64,000 nucleotides of DNA from Cotesia glomerata. Its lineage: Eukaryota > Arthropoda > Insecta > Hymenoptera > Braconidae. The notes under the pieces are model-generated. The model ran no database searches, was not told the origin of the DNA, and was given only the letters and a program-made list of their open reading frames with translations. Positions 1-13,442 of this stretch are shown piece by piece. The translations under genes were made by a program, and so were the position numbers. Each line of letters starts with the position of its first letter. Within the stretch, counting starts at the first letter, position 1. The DNA lies in the NCBI RefSeq assembly GCF_020080835.1, contig NC_058166.1:13417043-13481042 (forward strand). Reading direction: 5' to 3'.

Positions 1-180
1 ATTTGACTAAAATGATTTTGTACGACTTATAATGCAAAGCATAAAAGAGAGCTCTGGGGTTAAAAAATTTTTTCCGCCTCTTGTCTTTGTCTAGTTTCAT
101 TGTAATAGTCTCATTAGTTTACGAACCGAAAATACTTGTATAATGTACAGACAATTCGATGATGAATAATTCTTCATTTT

Positions 181-1466
181 GCACGTCTCATAGCACAAAG
201 CGCGTGAGGTTGTGCTTTATACCCCATTCGTCAAGGTCAAGCAATTTTGTGATCTTTAAATGCCTCTATCACAACCATATTGCACTTATACAATAATATA
301 AGTAGATGTAAACCGAGAAAACACTTAAATTAAACCATTTTTTACTTTCTAAAATCATTTCATGTTGCTAATCTGGAAAAAAAAAAATGTTTTGAAGAAA
401 ATTTTACGTGGGCGTCCTGATGTCACACCATTTTGAATGTACCAACGATTACTCCCGAACAAATTGATATTTCGAAACCGGGCTTTTTTTATTTATTTAT
501 TTATTTATAACATACACTGAACCCAACAGCAGAGTCATTAACAGGATTCCTTAAATTTCAAATGTAAATTATTGACATAGTAGAGTTCAATACAAATACA
601 AAGAATCAAGAATACATCGATAATCATAACTTCAACAGTATTACATATTAGTCGCAGATAAAGTAGAACATAGTGTGCTTATATTATGAATTAGCCAGAC
701 ATCCAAATTATTAGAAACACCATCAATCTCATAATCAAATAGTATCGGACACTTATTTCTACAGAAAGACATAATTTTACATTTATCGAGATTCAGAAAT
801 AAGTCATAATCAGTACATAAATTTTCAAAAAAAAAAACGTTGTCGGTTGATGTCTGGGGCAATATACACAATAACCAGTATAAGCGACGGTTTACCAGGT
901 ACTGTGATTCTTGTACATAATGCATCCACATCTTTATATTTGTTTGTGAGATGGTTTAGAGGAATTTGCATTACTGAAAGATGCTGTTTGATAGCAAATA
1001 GGACGCCACCACCTTTTTTCTTTGTACTGGAAATTCTATCTGATCTGAAAACGGTGAAGATGTTCAAGTCCAGAAATTCTGAAGATAATTTGTCAGGTTT
1101 ATTAGTTTAAGAATTCGATGAATTGGTACCGTATTTCAAATCAGTAGCTTAGTTTACGTATTTTTTTTTTTAATTGACTTTTTATTAAAATTCACTACGA
1201 TACACACGTACAAAAACAAACCAATTTTTCTTATCTCTCACGACAAAACTATGGCGCCACTTGTTCAAACTAGATTTTTTTTAGACTGCGTGCGCAAATG
1301 ACAAGAAAAACGGGCGCCGATATTTAAAACAATAAATAAAAAATACTCTGTAAGAAATTATTCAATTATTATTATTATTTTTTTTTTTTTTATCAATTAC
1401 ACAATTTACTTTTTTCTTAAAGAATGAATGAGTGTTATGAGGCGTGCATTTTTGGATTTTCCAAAC
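181..1466 (+). mobile_element. GCACGCCTCAT-family element nested in its relative
   Basis: It starts GCACGTCTCATAGC and ends ATGAGGCGTGC followed by the tail TTTTTGGATTTTCCAAAC. A second copy lies inverted at 61732-62322 and aligns at both ends and through the middle. That second copy lacks the LINE found here at about 490-1104, so it serves as an empty-site control. No coding capacity is seen beyond the inserted LINE. The target in the outer element was T-rich, and no clean target duplication can be read. Confidence 0.7.
490..1104 (-). mobile_element. LINE fragment: endonuclease joined to RT, internally deleted
   Basis: The minus strand encodes an AP-endonuclease piece (about 1067-850) with the hallmark GGGVLFAIK, followed by a DALCTRI...VVYIAP block. 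It then jumps within a few residues to a reverse-transcriptase piece with LFLNLDKCKIMSF and PILFDYEIDG. The middle of the ORF, including the catalytic RT core, is missing. The 3' end is a TAAA-type repeat, seen on the plus strand as the TTTATTTATT run at 490-510. Comparison with the copy at 61732-62322 shows a clean insertion into a TTTTTTTATTAG target. It resembles the Jockey/CR1 group; clade assignment is uncertain. It is dead. Confidence 0.75.
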
Positions 1467-1715
1467 TTTTTTTTAAATTTATTTATCGTAATAGAAACTA
1501 GAAAATTATTGAAATAAAATTTTCGAAATATCCATTTAATACGAATAAGTCAGTAGTACGGCTTATTTTTTTCTTAAAAATTAAATAATTGATATGAGTC
1601 ATGTACTTTTAGATTTCTAAAACTTTTTTATCACATTTCCGATCAAAGTTATCCATTGAAATATTCATAAAGTATTTTGCAAAATGTACATTTAATTTTT
1701 TTTTTCTTATTATAG

Positions 1716-2153
1716 GCAGTAACTGGGGCTTCAAATCAGCGAAACCATCAGGCCCATCCGGCTCCGACAGGTCAGGGAAATGCAAACGCGAATTCTGGCG
1801 AACTAGTCAAGACAGCCATCGATGACTTGACAAAACTTTTTACTGATTTTGGAGAACAAGTACAATCCACATTTAATCCGCGACAATTCGAAATTTTTTT
1901 TAATGAGTACAATCACATATTTAGTGATCAAACAAAAAACAAGTTTAATAAAGTAGTCAGTGACATTGAAACCGCTAGAGCACAGGCTAGCTTATCGGGT
2001 GTTAGCTCTGATTTCAAAGAACTAATAGCTGCAGCCGGTGCCGATATATCTTCTGTTGCTCAAAAGTATGCAAAAGAGATCCCCAATCCCTCTGAAGTCT
2101 TTGAGCGTATCAACAATTTTGTAGAAGAAATCAATGAGCCTAAACGTAATTAA
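1716..2153 (+). CDS. Last coding exon of a small secreted-type helical protein
   Basis: A polypyrimidine tract ending TTATTATAG at 1715 is a good splice acceptor. From it an open frame of 145 codons runs to TAA at 2151-2153. It begins with Ala-Val-Thr-Gly-Ala, then a low-complexity Gln/Asn/Ala/Pro stretch (about residues 7-30). After that come amphipathic, charged helices (ELVKTAIDDLTKLFTDFGEQ and FNKVVSDIETARAQA among them), with no Cys. The signal peptide would sit on an upstream exon outside the window or hidden left of the transposon. The size and helix-only make-up recall insect apolipophorin-III-like proteins, but I see no diagnostic motif, so function is unassigned. AATAAA-type signals follow at about 2200-2260. 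An internal Met at 1827 is not a likely start because the frame is open back to the acceptor. Confidence 0.7.
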   Translation, partial: AVTGASNQRNHQAHPAPTGQGNANANSGELVKTAIDDLTKLFTDFGEQVQSTFNPRQFEIFFNEYNHIFSDQTKNKFNKVVSDIETARAQASLSGVSSDFKELIAAAGADISSVAQKYAKEIPNPSEVFERINNFVEEINEPKRN

Positions 2154-2265
2154 TTCAATTGATGGCTACTGTTTGAAATGTACTCCTAATTTTTTTATCT
2201 ATAATAAATAATTAATGCATTCAAAATAAAAGTTTGTCATTTATTTCAAATAAAAATTTGTCTTA
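2154..2265 (+). promoter_or_regulatory. 3' UTR and polyadenylation signals of the upstream exon
   Basis: The stretch after the stop codon contains ATAATAAATAATT, TCAAAATAAAAG and CAAATAAAAA, three AATAAA-like hexamers, before transposon sequence begins at about 2293. This fits a short 3' untranslated region ending just before the inserted element. Confidence 0.45.
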
Positions 2266-2292
2266 ACTCATCTCACAGATTCGAAAAAATTA

Positions 2293-3970
2293 ATCCACAG
2301 ATTCGGTAGAATCTGGCGCCAAGTTCCATTCAAATCCGTTGTAAACGGAGCGCAAGACTACCGACTGTGTTTACTGTAAGCAGGACGGTTTTTTGAGGTT
2401 GCGAAATTTTATTTAATTATACGGTACTTTTTTTACCCAATTTGTTTATCATAACAGTAATTCATAATTTATTTCACCGTATTAATTAATTATATTCACT
2501 TATAACAATTTATTTACTTGAAATTATTAAATTTTATCAGCACATACTATAGCTCGCTCACAAATTTCGATCCTGACTTTTTTTTTATGGAGAAAGGTCA
2601 GCGCCACAGACTAGATAAAATAAAAATGTGTAGTAATCCTCCTATAGATACGCAACTACAGTTAAAAAAAGTAATTCACAGCTTACATTTACGGCCGCCA
2701 GGGTGCACTGGAATTATATCTGCATAAACTGTAGCTTCAAGGGGATAGTTTGTAGTAAAAAATGCTGCCAACGCGAGATTTAAGTTAGTACCAATTGTAA
2801 ATTTTCATTATAATTACAAAAAATACTAAAATCCGAACAAAAACAGTTTCACTGTAAAAAAATCACGCCAAGTCCACGTTCATAAGACTATTAGGAAAAA
2901 AAAAATTTTTTTTCTTTTCAAAAAGATACAAAATAAAAAAATTAAAAAATCCAAGTAACCGATATGATTGTTTATGATTTTCGGAAATTAAAAAAAATCT
3001 TATTGTAAATTTAAAAATTAAAAAAAAAAGTTTTAGAACGTACTTGGTGCGCGTCATTGTGTATTTCAATTTTTGCACGACTCATGATGCGAAGCATCAG
3101 AGAGTGCTTTACGATCGAAAAATTTTTTTCGCCTCATTTTGGCGGCTATTTTTATTATTATAGCCTTGTTAGTTCACGGAATCAAGATATTTTGCATACT
3201 ATTGTCGAGATAATTTAATGGAGATTATTTTCATACTTTTTAAAAATTGATTTACTGCAATAGAATTGGAAAAAAACACCAAAATAGGTCAAAAAATTTT
3301 CCTGTCCGTCATGTGTGAAACCCGGAAACACTGTAACTTGTGAAAAAATCCATTATTTGAGTTAAATTTTTTTTTTTTTAATTCTAATCGACGATTGTAG
3401 GTCACTGAATGCGAATGATTAATTAATTCAGTGTCATTTAATTGCAATTAATAAAAAACGAAAACTACAAGACTGTATATCTATATATATCCATGTAAAA
3501 TTAACATGGATGGTGACATATCTATAGATATTATGTACATTTATTCCACCAGAGGCGCTTGTGCAGTATCTTCCTAGTACAGCTGTTTTTTCGGCAACTA
3601 ATTTTGAACGACTTATGTTTTTTTTTTTTTTATTTTACAATTAAATGAGCATTATGAGTCGTGCACTTTTGGATTTTCCAAACTTTATTTTAAAGTCCTA
3701 GTAAATAGATTTTACAAATTTCATTAAAAGTAAAATATTTTGCAACCACGCACACTAAATACGTTCTAAAATTTTTTTTTTTAATTTTTAAATTTACAAT
3801 AAGATTTTTTTTAATTTCCGAAAATCATAAACAATCATATCGGTTACTTGGATTTTTTAATTTTTTTATTTTGTATCTTTTTGAAAAGAAAAAAATTTTT
3901 TTTTTCCTAATAGTCTTATGAACGTGGACTTGGCGTGATTTTTTTACAGTGAAACTGTTTTTGTTCGGAT
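2293..3970 (+). mobile_element. Composite palindromic element, copy 1
   Basis: One end is CCACAGATTCGGTAGAATCT, which contains the hairpin AGATTC-GGTA-GAATCT, followed by about 540 bases of unique sequence. The other end is a long inverted repeat with arms at 2832-3062 and 3742-3970, both edged by CGAACAAAAACAGTTTCACTG. The same two-part structure occurs inverted at 37721-38738 and 49321-50352. The palindrome loop of this copy is enlarged by a separate insertion at 3075-3683. No ORF is supported; short open frames in the arms are shadows. Confidence 0.8.
3075..3683 (+). mobile_element. GCACGACTCAT-family element nested in palindrome loop
   Basis: It starts GCACGACTCATGATGCGAAG (stem GATGC-GAA-GCATC) and ends ATGAGTCGTGC plus the tail ACTTTTGGATTTTCCAAAC. 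It is nearly the same as 24080-24708. The loop of the composite copy at 49321-50352 gives the empty site: CTTCAATTTT joined directly to TTAAAAGTCCTAG. It is about 0.6 kb and non-coding. Confidence 0.75.
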
Positions 3971-5120
3971 TTTTTTTTTCTGAAATAACAAACTTACTAC
4001 TTTTAATTCAAAAAATTTTTATAAAATCAATATTATTGAAGAATTTGAATGAAAAAAATAACTTTTTTATTTAGCAAGAATTTAGAAAAAAAAATCGTAA
4101 TTGATTATGTTATCAGGAATTTTTTACTTTGAGACTTGATTGATCTATTTATCAAGATAATTGGGGCAAACTACTAAATTTTGAAAATGAAGAATAATAA
4201 TATTATTGTTATTATTATTATTATTATTATTATTGTAGAAGTGAAACACGTGCGGCTAGATGCTGCGCTAGGGTTAGGGGAGATTTGACCCTTCTATTTG
4301 ATATTTCCCTTTTCAACCGAAATTAGTCAGCACTATTGTCATTACAAACGTTTAGATTTCGGTTTTCGTTGGGTTTGAAACTCGCAATTAGAGAGTACAA
4401 TTGCAGGTTATTAAGGGATTACTGATATTCTAAATTCTAAATGGGTTTCTTGAATAATAGAAAGGGTGAAATTGTTTTATTTTTATCTGGAGGAAATATC
4501 GGTTACTTAAAACTTTAAGGAAACGTCGTTTAAGGTCTTCTTCAGGTTGAAGCCAACGAAAATAGTCGATCGATAAAGAATTTTCTTAACCAACATAAAA
4601 ATGATTTTTTAAAAAACCCTTGAATCAAGTGAAATTCACTTAAATCAAGAAAATTTTCTCAATTTAAAATTTTTTTAACTTAAATCAAGAACATTAAGCT
4701 CTTCAAAGTAATTTTTTTAGATCAATAATTTTTCTCTTTAAGACAATTTTTGTTTTATTGATAGTTGTCGTGGTTAAAGCATACCGTCAGAAAATTATAA
4801 ATTTTTTTATACTTATTAAGGATATGATGATACAATTACTCTAAAAATTTGAAGTCGATTAACTAACTTACCTATAACCCGAGATGAATTCAATTAAAAA
4901 TTAGATATTTAACATTGATTGCATACGCTCTCTGCAGTTCTGTACAAGTTTCGTAGTTATAAAAAAAAAAAAAACTAAATGTCAAAAACTTTAAAAAAAA
5001 CTGATACTCTTTTAATGTATTTGTTGTGAGTTTAAAAAAAAATAAAAAAAAATTTTTGACCGTCTAATTATTTATAAATAACGGATTAAAGTTCAACAAT
5101 TTATGAAAAAGTATACGTCT
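3971..5120. other. AT-rich non-coding stretch
   Basis: There are no supported genes. It holds an ATT microsatellite at 4192-4237 and, at about 4570-4780, a degenerate CTTGATTCAAG-rich block resembling the short inverted-repeat elements at 15113-15329 and 26380-26510. Confidence 0.5.
4192..4237. repeat. ATT microsatellite
   Basis: Run of AAT/ATT trinucleotides with slight interruptions. Confidence 0.9.
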
Positions 5121-5807
5121 AGACAGAAAAAATGGTTCACTTGAGCCAAGAAAATATTTTTCTTCCTAATTATTTTTTTGAGCGAAAAAAAAATTTTCTT
5201 TTGACCCAAAAAATTTCACTTATTCCCACAAAATTAATTCTCTTGCTTTAAGAAATACGTATCTTGATCCAAAAAAATTTATTTAAGTCAAGAAAATCTT
5301 GTTATTTTGAAAAAATTCAGCCTCTTGCTCCAAAAAATTTAGTTCTCGATAGAAGTAAATTTTCTTGTCTTGAGCAAATTTCTCTCTTGCTCCAAAAAAT
5401 TAAATATAAAGATAGAAGTAAATTTTCATCAATTTTTTTATTGATTAACATGTCAAATGGGAAAATCAAATAATATTGAATCATTTTTTTTTCATTCAAT
5501 ATGTATAATTGCACGCTAAAATAATATAAAATGGGTATCAAATATTTAAGAGAAAAATTTTCTCAAGGTGAGAAAATTTTTTTCTCAGCTGAAGTAAGTG
5601 GCGCTGCTTCCCTAAAGTATCTAAAAATCTTGATCAAATATAAAAATTTATTGTATTGAGTATTTATGATAATTTGAATTAAGAAAAAATTACTTCCATC
5701 AAGAATAGAATTTCAAGAAAAATTTTTACTTCGGTCTTCCTTCAGGCACCCGAAAATTTTCTTGAGCCAAGAATTTTGTTCTCCAGTAAGAAATTTTCTT
5801 TCTGTGT
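5121..5807 (+). mobile_element. CACAGAAA-ended element, copy 1
   Basis: It begins GACAGAAAAAATGGTTCACT and ends AAATTTTCTTTCTGTGTA, giving imperfect terminal inverted repeats. The body is rich in TTCTTGA/TCAAGAA and TTGCTCCAAAAAATT motifs. It aligns end to end with 35533-36243 and with the split copy at 30143-31815. It is about 690 bases and non-coding; the open frame at 5264-5473 is a repeat shadow shared by the copies. Confidence 0.8.
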
Positions 5808-6219
5808 ATGGAGTCGAACAGAAACAATTGTATGAGTTGAGTCTCCACGAATACAGTGTTGCATAAAAATTATGGGTTACTTAGCCACAAGCTCATATAC
5901 TTTTGCCGCACGTATAATCTTTAATTTTTTGACAATATTATACCATGACAACTACCTTAATGTATGATACAAAAAATGTTTTCAACGCAATTACGGAAAT
6001 TTTTTACTGTGAATGGTATTACAATTTTCGATTAGCATAAATTGTTTCGTAATTTTTTTCATACTTTGGTTTATAAAACAAATGTAACTTTACAAAATTT
6101 TTTTCAATTGTCCAATCGATCTAAATTAGAAAAATGGGTAAAATGGTTAAATAATTGACTACCAAAAATTAGAATATGCATCAACGTAACAACCAAAATA
6201 AATGGGGGAATAAAGTCTA

Positions 6220-7210
6220 AGTGATTTGATTAAGTCAAAGAGGGCAATGTACGTTAGGTTGCAAGAAGATCCAAGCTGGAAGATCCTTCGGGTACTTAAT
6301 ATTTGTTTGGTAGGCACAGGAAGAAAGAGCCAAGGAGCGAGAGAGTACAAGAGCCCTTTACGGGGGATGAGACGGAACGCCGTACAGTACAAAGAGTATT
6401 ATGTGTACAAAGACGTAAAGCGAAATGGGAGCGAGATATCCGACAGGGTTTGCGGATGAATGGAGGAGGAGAAGTCGCCTTCTTATTCTCCTTCGGCGTC
6501 GTGTTCTCAGCCGTACTAATACCAGACACCGAACTGAGAAAGGCTGAGAAAGCCAAAGAATGAGTAACTGAGTGTGTGAGTGTGTATGTGGAGGAGGATG
6601 AAGAAAAAATAACCTAAGAGAATGATAAAGGTCTGACGGGGAAGAGGAAGAAGAGGACCAGGAAGGAGGTGGAGAACTTGGAGTTGCTGAGTAAAGGATC
6701 CAGCCCAGCGCTCAGAATGATCCACACGTTCTCACACCATTGCATGCGCTCGTGTGTGGATCCCAGCACACATCAAAGAGACGTAGGATGCTGAGATACA
6801 GCTATAGCTAACCCAAGACGAGAACTGGGAACTGGGAACCTGGAACTTAACTGGGAACTAAACCCACCAAACTTGATTTAATGCCTCCGGACTTGCAGAG
6901 TGTGGAGTAGAGGAGTTCGCTCTCTGTTACTTATTCTACTGCTGGTGGTGCTTCTGATTCTGCTCCTGCTACTTCTGCTGGTTCTTCAGTCTGCTTCGAG
7001 TTTTGCTCTTGTTTTTTTAGCTTTTGTTTTTGTTGCTTGCTTTCACGTTTTTTTGCACACAGGTTACTGAGGTATACAAGCATACGAGTATACGAGTATA
7101 CGAGTACGAGCGCTCATTCATTCCTACAAGCTACTACTGAGGTACATTCTTGCTCTTCCTCTTACTGGTTTTACTATTTTTACTACGACTATTTTTTTCT
7201 ACGCTTGTGT
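6220..7210. other. Mixed-composition unique island
   Basis: This stretch is distinctly less AT-rich than its surroundings and does not recur in the window. Overlapping open frames at 6226-6563 on both strands are biased toward Arg/Lys/Glu and show no domain. It contains a run of GGGAACT/GGGAACC repeats (6825-6865) and CTTCTGCTGGTTCTTC-type pyrimidine-rich sequence (6950-7010). It could be promoter, UTR or conserved intronic sequence of an unseen gene; the sequence does not decide. Confidence 0.35.
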
Positions 7211-8329
7211 AATTGAAAGTTGCTGGAAGAGAAGCTGGTTAGCATGAATGAGATTTTTTTTTTAATTGCGGGTTTGCGGAATAAATTTTGTAAAATGAAT
7301 TGTAAGAAAAATTTTTGGGAACATTGTAGTAAGTTATATAAGATTTTGATCAAAATATTGTTAAAAAATTATTGATAGATTAGATTTTTTAGAATGATGT
7401 AAAAATATTCATGAGATTTGGAGACTTCTTAATTAATTAGAAGTAATGGGTAATAAAGCCTAATTGAGAGATGTTTGTGATAAAATGAATAATATTAAAT
7501 GTAATCAATAAATTTTTATGTTAATTATTATTAAAGTACTTTTTCCTTGAAACGTCAACTAAAAATGGTAAATTTTACTATAAACAAAAATTAAATTAAA
7601 CATTTTAAAAAATTGTAACAATTAGAGCTTATTTTAGTATAGTCAGATAATAAAAGACCTACTTTAACATAATTAAATAGTTTGCACTATAGTTTAAACA
7701 TCTTTAGTATTTAAGATCAATAATCAGAGTATTGTTTCGACAAAACATTATTATTCATCTCAAATACCAAAAGTATATTCACCATAGTTTAATTATTTAA
7801 ATAATTATGCTAAGCCCTTCGGCTATATTACCCCACTACACTTCAAATCTTTAATTTTGTTTTTGTTTACTGTAAAAATAACCATATTGTTGTTGATATT
7901 TTATAAAAAATATCCTTAAATAATGATTAACATCTTAATTTATGGATAGTTTTATTTTAGTTATGAATATCTGTTAACTATAGGGTTTATTACTCTATAG
8001 GCGTTATGACTCGCGAGTACTCAAATTCTCTCATCAAAAACTTTAACTAAAATTACATCAATTTTTCATAAATATATTTAGCACTAACTTTCATTAAACA
8101 TTTTTATTACTGTAAAAATTAATAAAAATGATTGGTACAGTAAAATATTTGATAAATAAATAGCAGTTTACTCTTGAAATCACCAGTTCAATCTAAATTT
8201 TCATCTAATTAAAATTTAATTTAAAATAAAATAAATAATAATAATAATTTATTAAACTATCAATTTTTTTATTCCTAGGTTAATTTATTACAATTATTAA
8301 GTTTTTGAAAAACACATCAATTAAATTTT

Positions 8330-8330
<1 letters not shown>
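7211..8330. repeat. AT-rich stretch with an old dispersed repeat
   Basis: No gene is seen. The segment 8058-8170 (ATATTTAGCACTAACTTTC ... TTGGTACAGTAAAATATTTG) reappears inverted at about 62463-62590, so at least that part belongs to a dispersed repeat family. Confidence 0.5.
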
Positions 8331-11522
<3,192 letters not shown>

Positions 11523-11559
11523 ATATATATATATATATATATACATATGTAATATAACC

Positions 11560-12240
11560 GACCTTGTCATCAGGATATCTGCAAAAGTTTTCGACCGATC
11601 TTGATGAAACTTGGTACACATGTTCTTTGGGTAATTATCTTGAACGAGTTCGAAGATGAGCAAAATCGGTCAATTAATTTAGAAATGGCGGCTACTTAAA
11701 ATTTTCAAAATAGTGAAAATCACGTTTTCGGTTACTTTATTGATGTATAACTTTTGATCGAAAAGAGATAGCTAATTTTTCAAAACTTTATAAGATAGCT
11801 CATAAAATTGCTTTCAGTTTTACGTATATAACATTGACTTTTTGTCCATTTTCAGTTATTTTATCAAAGTTAAGAGGTCTATTGAACCATTTTCAGCCAA
11901 TGTGTAGTACATCTGACATATGAATGTTATTCTATCAAAAATTGTCAACAGATCCTAATGAAATTTGGTACACAATTTACTCAGACAATTAGCTCGCATG
12001 AGTCCTAGGATAGACGAAATCAATAAATTAGGTTCGAAGTAGTAGCATTTCAAAATTGACAAAATAGTGAAAATCACGTTTTTTGTGGCTTCATTGATGA
12101 ATAACTTTCGATTGAAATAAGATAGCTAATTTTCGAAAAATTCATGTGAAAGCTAATAACATTGCCGTTGATTTGATGCACATAACATATATAGAATGAA
12201 ATCTACCTTCCAATTCGGGTGAGGCCGAATGGCATTTTTT
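11560..12240. repeat. Dispersed repeat with two internal diverged units
   Basis: Two halves (about 11590-11900 and 11935-12240) share GATGAAACTTGGTACAC, AAAATAGTGAAAATCACG and GATAGCTAATTTTC motifs, so the unit was duplicated long ago. Related pieces occur at about 38790-38960 (GTTCGAAGATGAGCTTAATC) and 39465-39495 (CTTCGGCTGCCGAATGGC). It is non-coding. Confidence 0.6.
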
Positions 12241-12750
12241 CAGTTATAATTGTTTGAAAAATGTATCAATAAAATTTTTTAAATTATTAACTATCTGAAA
12301 AATTAATATGAAAAATTTAATTAAAGCATTTTTTGAGAATTTAAAATTTAAATAAATTAATTCTTATATTTTTTAGAAAAATTTAATTTTTGTTGGAAAC
12401 TTTGTAAAATTTTAAGTTTTTATTAAATTTATAAAGAAAAAGTATCCAAAGACTTGAAGTTTTAGTTTATTAATTTAATTATTAAATCCATTTTATGTGC
12501 AAATTTTCCTTAAAATAGTTTATTACCCAATAATGCAATAAAAATTATTTCCATCGATCTTTCCAAGTAAACTAAAATAAAAAAAATTATTTTTATATTG
12601 GCCTTGAATTTTAAAAATATTAAAAATTTTTTGCTGTCGATAAGTAACAAATATCCCTCAACTATGCGTTAATACTATCCGCAAGTACTTTACTAATTAT
12701 TAAAAATATTATAATAATAAACTAGAATTATGAATTTTCCGATAAGCATC
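12241..12750. other. AT-rich stretch, nothing recognised
   Basis: It is very AT-rich, with no ORF, no paired termini and no recurrence detected elsewhere in the window. Confidence 0.4.
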
Positions 12751-13245
12751 AATTATTCTAAGCAAAATCTCAGAAGTAAGAGAGGATGAACAGCAAAGGA
12801 TATACACGAGCGCATCAGACAGGAACTTGGTCCAGAGTAAGCGATCCTGCATTTGTTGTTCCCAGGGTCTCGAGCTGCTTCTCCAGTCCGATCGTATCTT
12901 AGCAAGGATTTATTGTTTGGTAAATCATTTAGTCGCTGGCAAGCTGCCGCGGGCGGCCGCGAACCAGGCCCAATACTGACGGGCCGCACTTGCTCTCCTC
13001 TCCTCGTATGAAAGACTTTCGACCCTTTTTCGTTTGTGTTTTGTATCCGCTCGAATATATATTTATTCCCTTTTTTCTATACACACATTATATACATTAC
13101 ATCACATTATTTTATTTAAGGCATTCTGTACCTCTACCAAGTACTTTTATAAGCCTTTCCTCTCCTCCTTCCCAGACAGATTTATTCAAATCGACTCGCC
13201 CAGAATCAGAATAGGAATCACAATCGGAATCAACCCCGTGTAGCC
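12751..13245. other. GC-richer unique island
   Basis: Unique sequence with a short GC peak (CTGCCGCGGGCGGCCGCG, about 12942-12960) and pyrimidine-rich sequence afterwards (CTCTCCTCTCCTCG). Open frames of 65-80 codons on both strands overlap and show no domain. It may be a promoter, untranslated exon or conserved non-coding block; undecided. Confidence 0.35.
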
Positions 13246-13442
13246 TCAATTTTAATTTCAATTGCACGAATCATAATAAGAAGAATTAGAGAGCTGTACG
13301 ATTAAAAAAATTTTTTTTCCACTCCTTTCTGTAACTACTTTTAATGTTGTACTATTGTTAAATCAACGAAGTAACATAATTTGCAAAAATTTATTTAGTA
13401 AGATGTTTAGGAACAATTCCATATTTAAAAAAAATTTTTTTT

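Larger units (their letters stand above)
20..1623 (+). mobile_element. GCACGACTCAT-family element, outer copy, split by a relative
   Basis: The left end is a diverged copy of the start of the elements at 3075 and 24080 (TACGACTTATAATGC against GCACGACTCATGATGC). It matches up to about 175. The match resumes at about 1470 (TTTATCGTAATAGAAACT against TTTACTGCAATAGAATT) and finishes with ATATGAGTCATGTAC then AGATTTCTAAAAC at 1590-1623. The gap is exactly the inner element at 181-1466. No ORF of its own is seen. It lies immediately upstream of the acceptor of the exon at 1716, so it is probably intronic. Confidence 0.6.

Noticed and set aside
5264..5473. Open frame recurring at 31238-31435 and 35681-35890
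   Set aside because: Repeat shadow of the CACAGAAA-ended element; Lys/Ser/Leu-biased, no start context or domain.
6226..6563. Overlapping frames on both strands in the 6.2-6.6 kb island
   Set aside because: Charged, low-information translations with no family resemblance; open because the island is less AT-rich.
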